Assembly: GCA_964019655.1 (NCBI GenBank)
Contig: CAXHTR010000003.1
Span: 1 to 64,000 of the forward strand
Length of the DNA stretch: 64,000 nucleotides
Direction of reading: 5' to 3'
Source: Perkinsela sp. pyNocScin1
Taxonomy: Eukaryota > Euglenozoa > Kinetoplastea > Prokinetoplastida > Perkinselidae
Program-made: the position numbers and the translations under genes
Part shown: positions 19,645 through 29,195 of the stretch, one piece after another
How the letters are laid out: every line of letters starts with the position of its first letter
How positions within the stretch are numbered: position 1 is the first letter of the stretch
The notes under the pieces: generated by a model
Databases searched by the model: none
Seen by the model: the letters and a program-made list of their open reading frames with translations, nothing else
Told to the model about the DNA's origin: nothing

Positions 19645-21222
19645 TCAAAAACTGAGCTTAGGGCATCGATGTAGCTGCATGAAGAAGATTCCCTCTCGAT
19701 GCGGTGCGGAGGACTGCTGGACAGCAATCAATTTGATATTCCAGGACTGGTTCCGTGCTTCTGGCTTGAGTCGCATGATTTCATTCGATAAGTAAGGACA
19801 GCGTAGCTTTCTGCGTAGTGACGCTGGATTTTCAAAAGTTAACCTATAAGCTTGCGAGCAGTGCATATTCTCCCTTCGGTATGCTGTCTGGTGGAGCATA
19901 GGAAGCTTTTTATGAATGTTATACTCATCAACTTTAACGATGCCAACTTTTGGCATTTGCACTGCGTTCGATCGAGCATAACCCCCTCGACAACTGGAGA
20001 GACTAGATGCATTGTCTTTACGCATCTTTTTCATGTAAAGTTTCACACTGCTTCTGAAACAAGAGCCCCACCACATATTAACATACGGAAACAGTATCGT
20101 ACCATTATGCCCTCTCTTCTTACATTGAAAACCTTCAACCTTGTAAGCAGAGTGACTTATGTTCATGACCCGATCCCTTGTTGCACTGGGTGCAAATCTG
20201 AGCGGGTGTCCACCCAAAGGTGTGCCCTCGAAAAGTTTTTTCTTAAATTTATCAACGTGGACCCATATTTTGTCAACGAGTCGAAAAAGAATCTCCATCG
20301 TCAAGAGCGTAGCCGTCTCGTGAAGTGCATGAAAATACAAAAAGTGGGTCGAGTACGTGGCTGGGTCGTCTGACGGATAAGAAGCGTAATCATTACTTGC
20401 ATCACTCTGAGTGGCCCATAGATTGACTTGGAGCTCTCCGAGAAGCGCTTCAACAATATCCGCCTTCATCTTACTCACAGGAAGTATCACACGTGAGCCC
20501 AGCTTTATCCCTTCCTGAATAATCTTGTCAAAAGAAAATGCATCATAAGCGTCGTGAAGTGGTTCATTACCCATGATAAAGCTGTGTAACCAGTGGTAGC
20601 TCGTTTTCATATCTTTTTCTAGAACTTGAATTCGCTCGTAGATGAGCTTTTTCATAATATTGTCTCCGATCCATTCAAAGCGGTCGAACTCAACAGTCCG
20701 ATGTGGTACATACGCCAGCCCTTGCTGTATAAGGCATGAAAATGTATGCTTGAGCAAAGATTGCCGTTTCATGAACATTAAAAGGCTAAAAAGCTTTTTT
20801 TTTCGCACTTCTTGGCTTTCTGCACTGAGCTCCCTGATACGAAAAAAGCCACGATGGTCGCGCAGCTTCGGCCACCAGCTTTTTACGATATCCCTTGGGC
20901 TCATCGACGGAACCCGACTTTGCGTATTGAAGATGCTATGAATAAGCTGAACGCATGCCATGTGATATACATGAAACATGCTATGTTGACGGTAGTCTGG
21001 GACCTCTTCATTGCACAATTTACAAAAATTCTTCTCATCATCATAAAAGTCTTTCTTTAAAATGGTGCGAAATCCCTCCGTTTCATAGGTGCTTTCATCA
21101 GTTGTGTTCGATGGTAGATGTATGCAAGATCGCTGTGAAAGCCACAGAAGCCCCAGTTGCGAAACATGGTTCTCTATGAGTGAAAAATTGCCATACATTC
21201 TCTGTATGCATCGTGCTATCAT
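19645..21222 (-). CDS. RNA-editing RNase III endonuclease (KREN/REN type) of the editosome
   Basis: The product, 525 residues from the ATG at 21222, combines a U1-like zinc finger and an RNase III domain, the plan of the kinetoplastid editing endonucleases KREN1-3. The finger is FCKLC-x9-H (C67, C70, then H80 and H84/H87). The RNase III signature reads FEWIGDNI (E183, D187) and MKADIVEALLG (D255, E258). All four metal-binding acids of the active enzyme are present, so this is a candidate cleaving subunit rather than a degenerate KREPB partner. Such enzymes cut mitochondrial pre-mRNA at guide-RNA-defined sites. The frame is open to an ATG at 21336, but that overlaps the upstream gene by 4 bases. 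The chosen start gives MIARCIQRMYGNFS, a presequence-like N-terminus, and lies just after a strong splice-acceptor tract. Which of KREN1, 2 or 3 it represents is undecided. Confidence 0.82.
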   Translation of the reverse strand: MIARCIQRMYGNFSLIENHVSQLGLLWLSQRSCIHLPSNTTDESTYETEGFRTILKKDFYDDEKNFCKLCNEEVPDYRQHSMFHVYHMACVQLIHSIFNTQSRVPSMSPRDIVKSWWPKLRDHRGFFRIRELSAESQEVRKKKLFSLLMFMKRQSLLKHTFSCLIQQGLAYVPHRTVEFDRFEWIGDNIMKKLIYERIQVLEKDMKTSYHWLHSFIMGNEPLHDAYDAFSFDKIIQEGIKLGSRVILPVSKMKADIVEALLGELQVNLWATQSDASNDYASYPSDDPATYSTHFLYFHALHETATLLTMEILFRLVDKIWVHVDKFKKKLFEGTPLGGHPLRFAPSATRDRVMNISHSAYKVEGFQCKKRGHNGTILFPYVNMWWGSCFRSSVKLYMKKMRKDNASSLSSCRGGYARSNAVQMPKVGIVKVDEYNIHKKLPMLHQTAYRRENMHCSQAYRLTFENPASLRRKLRCPYLSNEIMRLKPEARNQSWNIKLIAVQQSSAPHREGIFFMQLHRCPKLSF

Positions 21223-21245
21223 ACTGAGGTATACTCTGTCATGAT

Positions 21246-21285
21246 CTATAGAAAAGAGAGTTGAAAAACAAATTATTTTTCCCGC
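21246..21285 (-). promoter_or_regulatory. Probable spliced-leader acceptor of the editing endonuclease mRNA
   Basis: On the minus strand a pyrimidine-rich run (TTTGTTTTTCAACTCTCTTT) leads directly into CTATAG, the layout of a trans-splice acceptor. It lies 24-63 bases before the chosen start at 21222. Between the AG and that start is a tiny out-of-frame ATG reading MTEYTSV then stop, whose TGA overlaps the main ATG. A later AG at the CAG just before the start could remove it. Confidence 0.5.
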
Positions 21286-21332
21286 TTCTGCCAAAAGTGT
21301 GTGTGCTGCGCCAAAACTCAAACCATTTCGTA

Positions 21333-24300
21333 TCACTGTTCGGACAAGTCTGACTCAACGCTAAAACACGGCTTGATGCCCATGCCCTGCAACTCATGAA
21401 TAAGGAGCTTACAAGCGTACGGCATCGTAAGAGTTGCTGTACTATGGTATCCACAGAACTGGCAATGCTTCTTTGGGTTAAGAAACCCGCACGATCTGCA
21501 GACGTTTACTTTCGTTCCATCGCTTGAGATTAAGAACCGCTCTTTGAGAAGCATGGACGCACCGTATCCAATAAAACAATCGCGTTCCATTTCCCCGAGC
21601 CTCTGGCCACCATTCTTGACACGGCCCTGCACAGGCTGCCGCGTGAGAATGGAATTTGGGCCCTGTGCGCGTGCGTGCATTTTATCCAAGACCATGTGCT
21701 TAAGTTTTTGGTAGTAAATCGGGCCGTAGAATACGTAGCCTGGGAGAATCTCTCCAGTGTTGCCGCTGTGAAAGATATCTTTTCCACTGAAGCTGAATCC
21801 GTGCTGGACGAGAGTTTTACAGACATCTTGCGTTGGATCTTCGCAGAAAGACGTAGCATCAGCAAACTTCGCATTAAGAAGTGCACCTTTTCCAGCTATC
21901 AGCTCGATGAGCTTGCCGACTGTCATTCTAGATGGGAAACCGTGCGGGTTCATAATGATGTCTGGGCTCATACCAAGCTCGTTGAACGGTAATTCACATT
22001 GTGGCGCAAGAAGACCACATACGCCTTTCTGTCCGTGCCGAGAACTGAATTTGTCCCCGAGCTCGGGTCGCCGAAAATCCCTGGTCATGACTTTTACCAG
22101 CACATTATTCTGCTCGCTCGCTGCCATAGCGACGGAATCTATTATTGCTTTCTGTGGTCCAAGGAACTTGGCCTGATTAGTAGTATGCCCATCGGCATGT
22201 ACAGCCTTTCCCACCAGAGCATCGCCCATCTTTACACGGGCACCGGAGTTGATGATCCCGTCGATATCAGTCACTCCACGTGCTTGGGGTGGCTGACACG
22301 CCTGTGCCTCACTTGGTTGTATGTAATGAATATACTTTTTCAAACTCATACAGCGCATGAATCCACGATCGATTGATGATGAATTGTGAATCTGTGCATC
22401 CTCGATATCGTAGCCAGAGTATGACATGACTGCGACCATAGCGTTAATCCCAGCGCCGAGTTCGTTGAAACCTGTCAAGCTTAAAATTTTTGTACCACAA
22501 AGTGGCCTCTGTGGATACATGAGAAGCAGCTGGTTTGTATCCATACGCTTGTGTTGATTTAGAGCGATAGTACCCATGGCCTGTTTTCCCATAGCGCATT
22601 GATAAGTATTGCGCGGGCTTTGGTTATGATGAGGGAATGGAATGAGACCTGCATTTACCCCGAGAAGAGTGAACGGGTCGATTTCGAGGTGCGTGTGCTT
22701 CTCAGTAACTTCGTCGTAAGATACTGCGATGAAGACGTCGTTCTCTTCGTTTACATCAAGATACTCAACGACCCCCATAACAAGGAAATCATTAAAGTTA
22801 TGAATTCCGTTCTTCATATCATTGATATGGCTTTGAGTTAGCTGTGGCCTTCCATCTAAACATATGATGAGTGGACGACACACCCGCCCACCATCGCTCG
22901 AAATATAGACAGCATGGTGCGCTATATTACGGTATACGGAAACAAAGGCATCGATAAAGCCACGTCGTCTAGCCTCACGCATGCCTCTGATAAGGTGCAT
23001 GGGGCAGCGGTGAATGCCAACAATCTGTCCATCAATAACAACAATCCATTCTTTCTGGATATCGAGTGATGAGGCTCCTTCGAGCCCTTCAGTTCCCATC
23101 GCAAAGCTCAACTTCACAAGATCGAAATGCATTTCATCGTTGTCGTTGGTAACCTGGCAAAGCAACGAAAAGTTTTTAGTTATGCCAATGGCCTCACCCT
23201 CAGGGGTTTCACTTGGGCATGTCATTCCCCACTGGCTGCCATGAAGCGCCCGGGGTGCTGTAATTTTGCGAGTCTTATCGAAAGTAGATGAAAGCTTCGT
23301 CATCATACTCAGCGTATGCATGTATGATTGCCTTGTGAGAATCTGACTGACACCGTCGACGTCGATACTGAAGCGAGCAACTTTCCACTGCCCAGTGCTT
23401 ATGGCGCGGCAAAAAACCTTTTCCATGTCGCTTTTCTCCATGTGACTTGAAAAGTCCCAGAAAGCATTTTTTTTACTCAAGACCTTGTCTGCTTCATCGC
23501 GCAGATTTTTATTGTAAATCTTGAATTGATCTTCAAAAAGATAGCATAGCAATGTCCCAGCAAGCTCAAAACGTTTGTTTCCAAAGAAATCTTTATCATC
23601 CATGAGGAACGAATCGCGGAGTGCATTGATAAGGCGTCGCATCATGATGCATATGAAAATGGCTTTGTGCCGAAAATTCCAGCTTTTTGAGATGTCATAG
23701 TCTTGTATATGGCACAGAAAAACCTTCCCGAGAAATTCTGCAGCAGAATCAGACAAATTTATCGCAAGGCCCCTGTCATCCACTTCCCTGCGGCGGGTGT
23801 AGTGGCGGCCAATGAATTCCAACGCTTCTTCTTGCGTGTAAATACCATGGTCATATGCGTCATGGAGGCAATTTACGACGACTTCTTCGTGGTCAGCGCA
23901 TGGGCCGATGGACTCGAGGATTTCTCTATCACACACCATACCAAGTGCCTTGAGAAAGATAATGACCGGGACATAGATGTCCATGCTGTTGTGTTTAACG
24001 TAAATATGGCGAAATTTTTCCACCAGTGACGCTCGGCCCTTGCTTAGATGGGTACTTGAATGAACGACAGCCGCTATACCGCCATCACGGTCCTTTTCAA
24101 TCATGATTCTATTCTTGCTTTGCTGCTCTTGAACCATAATTACTCTCTCTGTACCATTTACGATAAAGTAGCCACCAGGGTCATGCGGGCACTCTTGTGC
24201 TTCAATGAGCTCAAAATCTGACTTGCTGCTCAGGTGGCATCGCTTGGAGCGAAGCATTATTGGAATCCCTCCAATCCGGCTGGAGGCGGTTTTCTCCTCG

Positions 24301-24668
24301 ATTTTTCCATCACTAGTTTGGCACGTGTAGGTGTAGAGTACACGAAGGCTGCCCATGTAGGTTAAATCGCGCAGCCTACACTCATGCGGCATGATGGGTC
24401 TCGAGCTATTGTTTCCCTGTTCTTTCGGCGAATCGATATAGATTCTTAAATAACGCAGGAAAATATTCTCATTTTTTGTGGACCGCACCTCTGAGTTAGC
24501 AAGAAGAATCTTATTAAGCTCATGCTCGATAAAGTGATCGAAACTTGATATGTGCTGGCTTATCAGCCCTTTTGTGTTCACAAATGATGGGACTATTTCC
24601 CACTTATTTTCGAGCTTTGCCACACGAGTCTTTTCGGATCTTATCGATGACACGGGCTCCACTTTCAT
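21333..24668 (-). CDS. RPC2: DNA-directed RNA polymerase III second-largest subunit (RPC2)
   Basis: This 1111-residue beta-type subunit matches the Pol III version. It forms half of the active cleft of the enzyme that makes tRNAs, 5S rRNA and, in kinetoplastids, U snRNAs. Family blocks seen are GGYFIVNGTERVIMVQEQ-x-SKNR (about 170), VMSYSGYDIEDA then SSIDRGFMRC (about 760), KFSSRHGQKGVCG (about 885), DIIMNPHGFPSRMTVGKLIELIAGK (about 915), RDCFIGYGASMLL (about 1035) and the C-terminal zinc ribbon CRSCG/CQFCG. The Pol III call rests on the wording around RDCFIGYGASMLL and the NPHGFPSRMTVGK block, and on the length. RPB2 and RPA2 were considered and fit less well. Confidence 0.88.
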   Translation of the reverse strand: MKVEPVSSIRSEKTRVAKLENKWEIVPSFVNTKGLISQHISSFDHFIEHELNKILLANSEVRSTKNENIFLRYLRIYIDSPKEQGNNSSRPIMPHECRLRDLTYMGSLRVLYTYTCQTSDGKIEEKTASSRIGGIPIMLRSKRCHLSSKSDFELIEAQECPHDPGGYFIVNGTERVIMVQEQQSKNRIMIEKDRDGGIAAVVHSSTHLSKGRASLVEKFRHIYVKHNSMDIYVPVIIFLKALGMVCDREILESIGPCADHEEVVVNCLHDAYDHGIYTQEEALEFIGRHYTRRREVDDRGLAINLSDSAAEFLGKVFLCHIQDYDISKSWNFRHKAIFICIMMRRLINALRDSFLMDDKDFFGNKRFELAGTLLCYLFEDQFKIYNKNLRDEADKVLSKKNAFWDFSSHMEKSDMEKVFCRAISTGQWKVARFSIDVDGVSQILTRQSYMHTLSMMTKLSSTFDKTRKITAPRALHGSQWGMTCPSETPEGEAIGITKNFSLLCQVTNDNDEMHFDLVKLSFAMGTEGLEGASSLDIQKEWIVVIDGQIVGIHRCPMHLIRGMREARRRGFIDAFVSVYRNIAHHAVYISSDGGRVCRPLIICLDGRPQLTQSHINDMKNGIHNFNDFLVMGVVEYLDVNEENDVFIAVSYDEVTEKHTHLEIDPFTLLGVNAGLIPFPHHNQSPRNTYQCAMGKQAMGTIALNQHKRMDTNQLLLMYPQRPLCGTKILSLTGFNELGAGINAMVAVMSYSGYDIEDAQIHNSSSIDRGFMRCMSLKKYIHYIQPSEAQACQPPQARGVTDIDGIINSGARVKMGDALVGKAVHADGHTTNQAKFLGPQKAIIDSVAMAASEQNNVLVKVMTRDFRRPELGDKFSSRHGQKGVCGLLAPQCELPFNELGMSPDIIMNPHGFPSRMTVGKLIELIAGKGALLNAKFADATSFCEDPTQDVCKTLVQHGFSFSGKDIFHSGNTGEILPGYVFYGPIYYQKLKHMVLDKMHARAQGPNSILTRQPVQGRVKNGGQRLGEMERDCFIGYGASMLLKERFLISSDGTKVNVCRSCGFLNPKKHCQFCGYHSTATLTMPYACKLLIHELQGMGIKPCFSVESDLSEQ

Positions 24669-24873
24669 GAATTAATGTCATTCGATAAGGTCAGTAGAGA
24701 ATTATATCGATTACACTAATTAACTATAAGGAACTCAAAGAAAACTAAATTTTCCGCTCTTTTGCACTGAAGCTCAAAGTTGAGTGCTCAAAAATGGTAC
24801 AATATGACCGCTTGGAAACCATAAAGCCTAAATTATCACTCAATAGGCGGAGATCATAGTCATACTCTACACT

Positions 24874-26163
24874 CTATTCTTCAGATGGTGCAATTTCATA
24901 CTCTGGAAAAATTGAATTTTCTTTACGGAGAGCGCTGTGCGCAGATAAAACGCATTCCATCGATATGGGTTCATAGAAAGATTGTGCGTACAAAGACTTG
25001 TGTGCTATTGCCCTGCTTATACCTTCAAGAGTGTGAGGGTGATGGGTTGATTTTTTACTTATTGTAGTGTCATACAGATGTGTCGAATACTTTCCTTCCG
25101 GGACCTTTTCTTGATGCAAGTTTGGGACCTTATTCTGCAGCTTTTCAAGCTCATGTGCGAGAATTTGTTGCCGATACGCATTGACGTTCACCACAGCACA
25201 TTGCATTAGAAACTTCATCTGTGTTTCCTTCCGATTGGGCCAATTGATTGATGCTATTGAAGCCACACTTGGCGGGAACCATTCCGCCCCTCTGAGGGGA
25301 TTTTCACTATGCAAACCAGAAGTATTTTGATTATCCTGACCGACTTTTCGCCTTTGAACTGCTGATTGTGCTTTAGGGACCTGGCATGAAAGGAGTGACG
25401 ATACAAACTTACATATGAGTTTTTCATGCTCTTTGATGAGGTGATTGATGATATCCACTGAAAATTTTCTTTTTGATGGTTCAGCTTCCCCACTTTCGCT
25501 CAAAGTAATTTCATATGCAGTAATCGGTGCCTTTACTGAGTAAGGCTGCAACCTCTGGAACCAAAAGAGTGCAAATGCACTCCAGTCACCGTAAGACGAG
25601 AGCAAAGGGAATTTCAAAACATTGTCTTCACTAGAAGCATAGCTTCGAAAGACGAGGTTTCCAAACGGATAGCCGACTGATGAAGGCTCAGATTCTCGCT
25701 GGAAAATATGGTAAAGAACATAAAGCGGGGCTTCAAAGACATCATCCCAGCGCGTTCTGCGACTCTTCGAACTCATCAAAAGCATGAATTTTGAATATTC
25801 CGTAGAAATGTGACAGATTTCAGCGGCAGAAATATATTTCTGAAAAAAATTCTCGGCATTTTCTATGAATTTTGCCGGCATCGAGTCGAGGATCCCGAGG
25901 AAGAATAGCGCTATCTCTGCCTTAATCAATGCAAATGGATCTATCGCTTTGCCATCGAGTAAGCTTTGCAGTGCCAAAACAGCCACTTCGCACCGTTCTG
26001 ATTGAAGCTCATCAGTGCTCAAGTTTTGCACAAGACAAAGAAAATAATAGCGGTATTGACCATAGAGTAGACGAAAGTTCTCGGGAATTATGAGCGTTAC
26101 TGCTTCTGTGGGCGCCTGTATACAATCAAGAAGTTTGATATCTGATATGTCAATTTCAACCAT
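24874..26163 (-). CDS. Conserved-looking protein of unknown function, mostly helical
   Basis: The 429-residue product is not recognised. The first ~230 residues are leucine- and phenylalanine-rich and predicted by eye to be alpha-helical (for example IKAEIALFFLGILDSM and DWSAFALFWFQRL), like a helical-repeat scaffold. Residues about 270-310 are low-complexity and polar, with WFPPSVASIASINWP, and the last 100 residues contain a charged helix (QQILAHELEKLQNKV). No catalytic motif, signal peptide, membrane segment or zinc ligand set is evident. It starts at the first ATG, 106 bases from the HMG-like neighbour, and has a normal codon pattern, so it is probably a real gene. Confidence 0.7.
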   Translation of the reverse strand: MVEIDISDIKLLDCIQAPTEAVTLIIPENFRLLYGQYRYYFLCLVQNLSTDELQSERCEVAVLALQSLLDGKAIDPFALIKAEIALFFLGILDSMPAKFIENAENFFQKYISAAEICHISTEYSKFMLLMSSKSRRTRWDDVFEAPLYVLYHIFQRESEPSSVGYPFGNLVFRSYASSEDNVLKFPLLSSYGDWSAFALFWFQRLQPYSVKAPITAYEITLSESGEAEPSKRKFSVDIINHLIKEHEKLICKFVSSLLSCQVPKAQSAVQRRKVGQDNQNTSGLHSENPLRGAEWFPPSVASIASINWPNRKETQMKFLMQCAVVNVNAYRQQILAHELEKLQNKVPNLHQEKVPEGKYSTHLYDTTISKKSTHHPHTLEGISRAIAHKSLYAQSFYEPISMECVLSAHSALRKENSIFPEYEIAPSEE

Positions 26164-26269
26164 AAAAGTTCGTAATCATTATGAACAGATGGAATTTACA
26201 AGGAATTATGTACAAGGACGACAGCTGGCCTGAAAAATGAGATCAGAATGTTCCAGATCAGCTATGGAA

Positions 26270-27307
26270 CTAAACTTTACGAAGATTCAAAAATGTTTGG
26301 TTCTCCTTTAACTGCAGTAATCGCGCTAAAAATAATTTGTTGACTGCTTTTGCGCGCTTTCGCTTCTCATGTTTGAGCATTGTCTCTAACATTAGCTTGA
26401 ATTTCGTTGGGATTACATTTCTTTGCAAGTCTTGGATAAAAATCATGTGAACAAGCCATTTTGTCGGCTGAATTTGTGCAAACGCACCCAAATGTAGTGC
26501 GCAGGGCAAACCCTTCTCAAATAAAAAAGCGTCAAGCCTCATTGCAAGTGTCTTGACAGACTCTTTGCTTTTCCGCTTCATGGCGAGCGTCAAATTGAAT
26601 GTTTTTTCGTATGCGTACTTTTCTGCCTTTGAAAGCTTCGACCAGAGTAATTTTATATAACTCATATGATAATCTTTTTGCAGTCCGATCTCTGCTGCAA
26701 ATAAGTCGATGGGCAAAAAGGGCAGGTCTCCATACGTCACTACCCAAGGCCGCGAAAGAATTTCATTGTATACAGCTTTCCGTATAGAAATCTCTGTGAA
26801 GTCTAGCTGCTCATTTGTTTGCTTATTGGTAAAGAACTTAAAGCTCGCTGTTCGCTCCGTATGTACTTCATTGGATAATTTTTTATCGTGTGTAAAGCAG
26901 CGATCTTCTTTGCTTATCGTATTTCGGAAATTGAGATCGCCAGCATCGTTCTCAGTGAGGGTGTCCCTTTTTGTGAAATCTATCGGAACATCCTTGGAAA
27001 GCTGAGCACCAAGAGTTTGCGAAGAATCAGTACCCTCGGCATTTGATTCAACGATGGCCACATCATACGAGCGGTAAAAAGGATGAAGGTCGTTTCTGTA
27101 ATTTTTACTATCAAGGTACAGAGGCGATGTTAGCTCCTTTTGTAAAATGCGCTTTCCAAGTTCATCATAGTCGATTGGTGACTCATAGTACAGTTGTCTA
27201 GAAATTTCAGGGTGCTTCTGAGAGTAAAATCGACGGCTGAAGCCTATGCTTACGGTGGTCGGATATATTCTTTGGACTGCGTGCTTTGATCTATGTGATT
27301 GTTTCAT
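26270..27307 (-). CDS. Mitochondrial HMG-box-like protein, candidate kinetoplast DNA-associated protein
   Basis: The product is 345 residues from the ATG at 27307; the frame opens earlier only at a TTG. The N-terminus (MKQSHRSKHAVQRIYPTTVS followed by GFSRRFYSQK) is Arg/Lys/Ser-rich without acids, a textbook mitochondrial presequence. Residues about 197-240 read LPIDLFAAEIGLQK, then LLWSKLSKAEKYAYEK, which has the proline-phenylalanine start and W-x2-L-x3-EK-x2-Y core of an HMG box. A second helical, lysine-rich unit ends the protein. HMG-type proteins package kinetoplast DNA in trypanosomes and mitochondrial DNA elsewhere (TFAM, Abf2). DNA binding is therefore a reasonable inference, though the match is weak. 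Confidence 0.55.
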   Translation of the reverse strand: MKQSHRSKHAVQRIYPTTVSIGFSRRFYSQKHPEISRQLYYESPIDYDELGKRILQKELTSPLYLDSKNYRNDLHPFYRSYDVAIVESNAEGTDSSQTLGAQLSKDVPIDFTKRDTLTENDAGDLNFRNTISKEDRCFTHDKKLSNEVHTERTASFKFFTNKQTNEQLDFTEISIRKAVYNEILSRPWVVTYGDLPFLPIDLFAAEIGLQKDYHMSYIKLLWSKLSKAEKYAYEKTFNLTLAMKRKSKESVKTLAMRLDAFLFEKGLPCALHLGAFAQIQPTKWLVHMIFIQDLQRNVIPTKFKLMLETMLKHEKRKRAKAVNKLFLARLLQLKENQTFLNLRKV

Positions 27308-27407
27308 ACCGGAATTTACTAAATTCAAGCAAGAGCTAAAATAAGATGAGCTGTTCAAGGCGTTTTACTTCATGTACATCTGTTTTGCCTTGGACAGATA
27401 CAGGATA

Positions 27408-27941
27408 CTATGTGAAAGTCACCCTGTTATGCGATATCCCATGTTTCTCGAGTACTTTAAAAAGATCTCCATTCTTCGCTATCTCTACCAAAATGTCCGT
27501 TCCGCCAATAAATTCACCTTTGATGAAAATTTGTGGAAATGTTTGCCACTTGCTCTCCCTCTTTGAGCCGCTTATGATTGATGGGTGGGCCATCACGTTG
27601 AACGAAACATATTCCACCTGAATCGCATCTAAGATATCGATCGCTCGCTTCGAAAAGCCACAAAGAGGATTTTCGGGTGTTCCTTTCACAAATGCAACTA
27701 TATTTTCTGTCGCTATAGAGCTTTTGATATCTTGGAGAATGCAATCAGTTTCGCTTATATCAACCAATGTGCTTTCTTGCTTTGCCTGCTCCATTCGAAT
27801 ATCATCAATGGTTTTTTGTGAGCTATTTTGGACAACTGACCGCAATTTTTGTGGGCATTTAAGTAAACAGTTCACACTCAGCATCCGCTTCGCAACTTGA
27901 CGCCCCAAAAGGGAGGATGTTGCTTTCTTTATCCAACGCAT
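27408..27941 (-). CDS. GRX5: Mitochondrial monothiol glutaredoxin (CGFS type, Grx5-like)
   Basis: The protein has 177 residues. Residues 1-25 (MRWIKKATSSLLGRQVAKRM) form a basic amphipathic presequence, and the single glutaredoxin domain spans about 72-172. It contains VAFVKGTPENPLCGFSKRA with the CGFS active site at 94-97, the TFPQIFIKGEFIGG loop (TVP-like, glutathione-binding) and the closing helix. Monothiol CGFS glutaredoxins bind a [2Fe-2S] cluster with glutathione and pass it on in mitochondrial iron-sulfur cluster assembly. In trypanosomes the mitochondrial form is called 1-C-Grx1. No thioredoxin-like N-terminal domain is present, so it is not the Grx3/4 type. Confidence 0.92.
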   Translation of the reverse strand: MRWIKKATSSLLGRQVAKRMLSVNCLLKCPQKLRSVVQNSSQKTIDDIRMEQAKQESTLVDISETDCILQDIKSSIATENIVAFVKGTPENPLCGFSKRAIDILDAIQVEYVSFNVMAHPSIISGSKRESKWQTFPQIFIKGEFIGGTDILVEIAKNGDLFKVLEKHGISHNRVTFT

Positions 27942-28034
27942 TGCATAGCTTTTGGTCTAAAATGGAAAAATGAACAGAAAATATGTAAAACGCCTTTTCT
28001 GGAAGATGAGAATATCAAGCGATCAGCAGATGAT

Positions 28035-29195
28035 TTACTTGAGAACACGCTCGGCAAGAAATTCTTCTACGTCACGCTTTCCAAGCGAGCTCCGGCGGTC
28101 CCGCCAATCTTCAGTAATTTCAATAATTTTTTCAGCCGCGTACGCTTTGATTGCAAGCGATGAAAGCAAAGCCTTACTGTATTTATGGCCTATTGCGTGG
28201 TACTCTTCCTGATCTGATAAAAAGAATTTCAACAAACGGTACGGCACATCTTTCGAGAGATCAGCCCCCTGAGAGTGGAAATCTTCAAGTGTTTTACGCC
28301 CCCCACTGAATGCAGCTTTGATCTTTTTCTTAATTGTGTCCCTCGTATCACTCAAATAAATCACACCGTTTTCTGGCTTACTACTGCTCATTTTCACAGC
28401 TGGGTTTTTGAGTGATGGAACAAAATCACAATGAAGCACGCATGGCTTCGGCTTCTTGAATTTTTTCGCGACGTGTCGCGTAAGAAGAAAAAATGGATCT
28501 TGATCTAAAGCGCATGGTACTAGAGCTCTCCAAGTATTGTTTCTAGGAGGAAATATTCGTGTAAAACAGTCGCTGAAGCACGGTGCTGCCTGCATTGCTG
28601 GAAATGTGAACTTTCCGACGCAGTCGCTTTCTTTTAATGCAAAAGTATTCTTTATCGCATTGCATGTCAGAGATTTTTGAATACGTAGCACTGTTGGGTA
28701 CAAACGATGAACATAGTTTAAATTGCTGAAAGCAAAAGTTCGATTTCGCTTGAAACCCATAGCTATGATATCCTTGATATTGCTTTGAGTAAAATCAGCA
28801 ATTGCTTCAATATTCATGGAGTTTGTAAGATATTTCTCATCATCCGAGAGCTGAATCACGAGTGGACTGTCGGGAAAGATGCTTTCATGAAGATACTTCG
28901 TTAGTATGAAAGGTACCAAGTGGCCGAGTTGCATGGAGGATGTTGAAGGCCCACGGCCCGTGTAAAGATATACATCTGTCGGAGAACATAGGGCTTCATC
29001 AAAGTTTCTATGGCCACAAACGACAGAGCGCGTAAAAAAATGATGTACGGATGTGACTTGATCAAAAAACGAAGGGCTGCTGTTTACTGAAATGGGGGAG
29101 TTGGAAAGAGTTTTATCAAGCTGATGCCGAAGGAGCTCATTGGTTTCTTTACACACCACCTGTGTATGAAAAACATTTAATCGATTTGCATTCAT
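28035..29195 (-). CDS. Tryptophanyl-tRNA synthetase (eukaryotic/archaeal type)
   Basis: The 386-residue protein is a class I aminoacyl-tRNA synthetase that charges tRNA-Trp. It shows the variant HIGH element GRGPSTSSMQLGHLVPF (about residues 80-96), typical of eukaryotic cytosolic TrpRS, and KMSSS (about 272). The C-terminal anticodon-binding block ADLSKDVPYRLLKFFL (about 310) is also present. Kinetoplastids have a cytosolic and a mitochondrial enzyme of the same type, the latter reading UGA as Trp in the organelle. The N-terminus (MNANRLNVFHTQVV) has no clear presequence, which favours the cytosolic form, but this is not certain. A short upstream frame overlapping the start by four bases looks spurious. 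Confidence 0.9.
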   Translation of the reverse strand: MNANRLNVFHTQVVCKETNELLRHQLDKTLSNSPISVNSSPSFFDQVTSVHHFFTRSVVCGHRNFDEALCSPTDVYLYTGRGPSTSSMQLGHLVPFILTKYLHESIFPDSPLVIQLSDDEKYLTNSMNIEAIADFTQSNIKDIIAMGFKRNRTFAFSNLNYVHRLYPTVLRIQKSLTCNAIKNTFALKESDCVGKFTFPAMQAAPCFSDCFTRIFPPRNNTWRALVPCALDQDPFFLLTRHVAKKFKKPKPCVLHCDFVPSLKNPAVKMSSSKPENGVIYLSDTRDTIKKKIKAAFSGGRKTLEDFHSQGADLSKDVPYRLLKFFLSDQEEYHAIGHKYSKALLSSLAIKAYAAEKIIEITEDWRDRRSSLGKRDVEEFLAERVLK

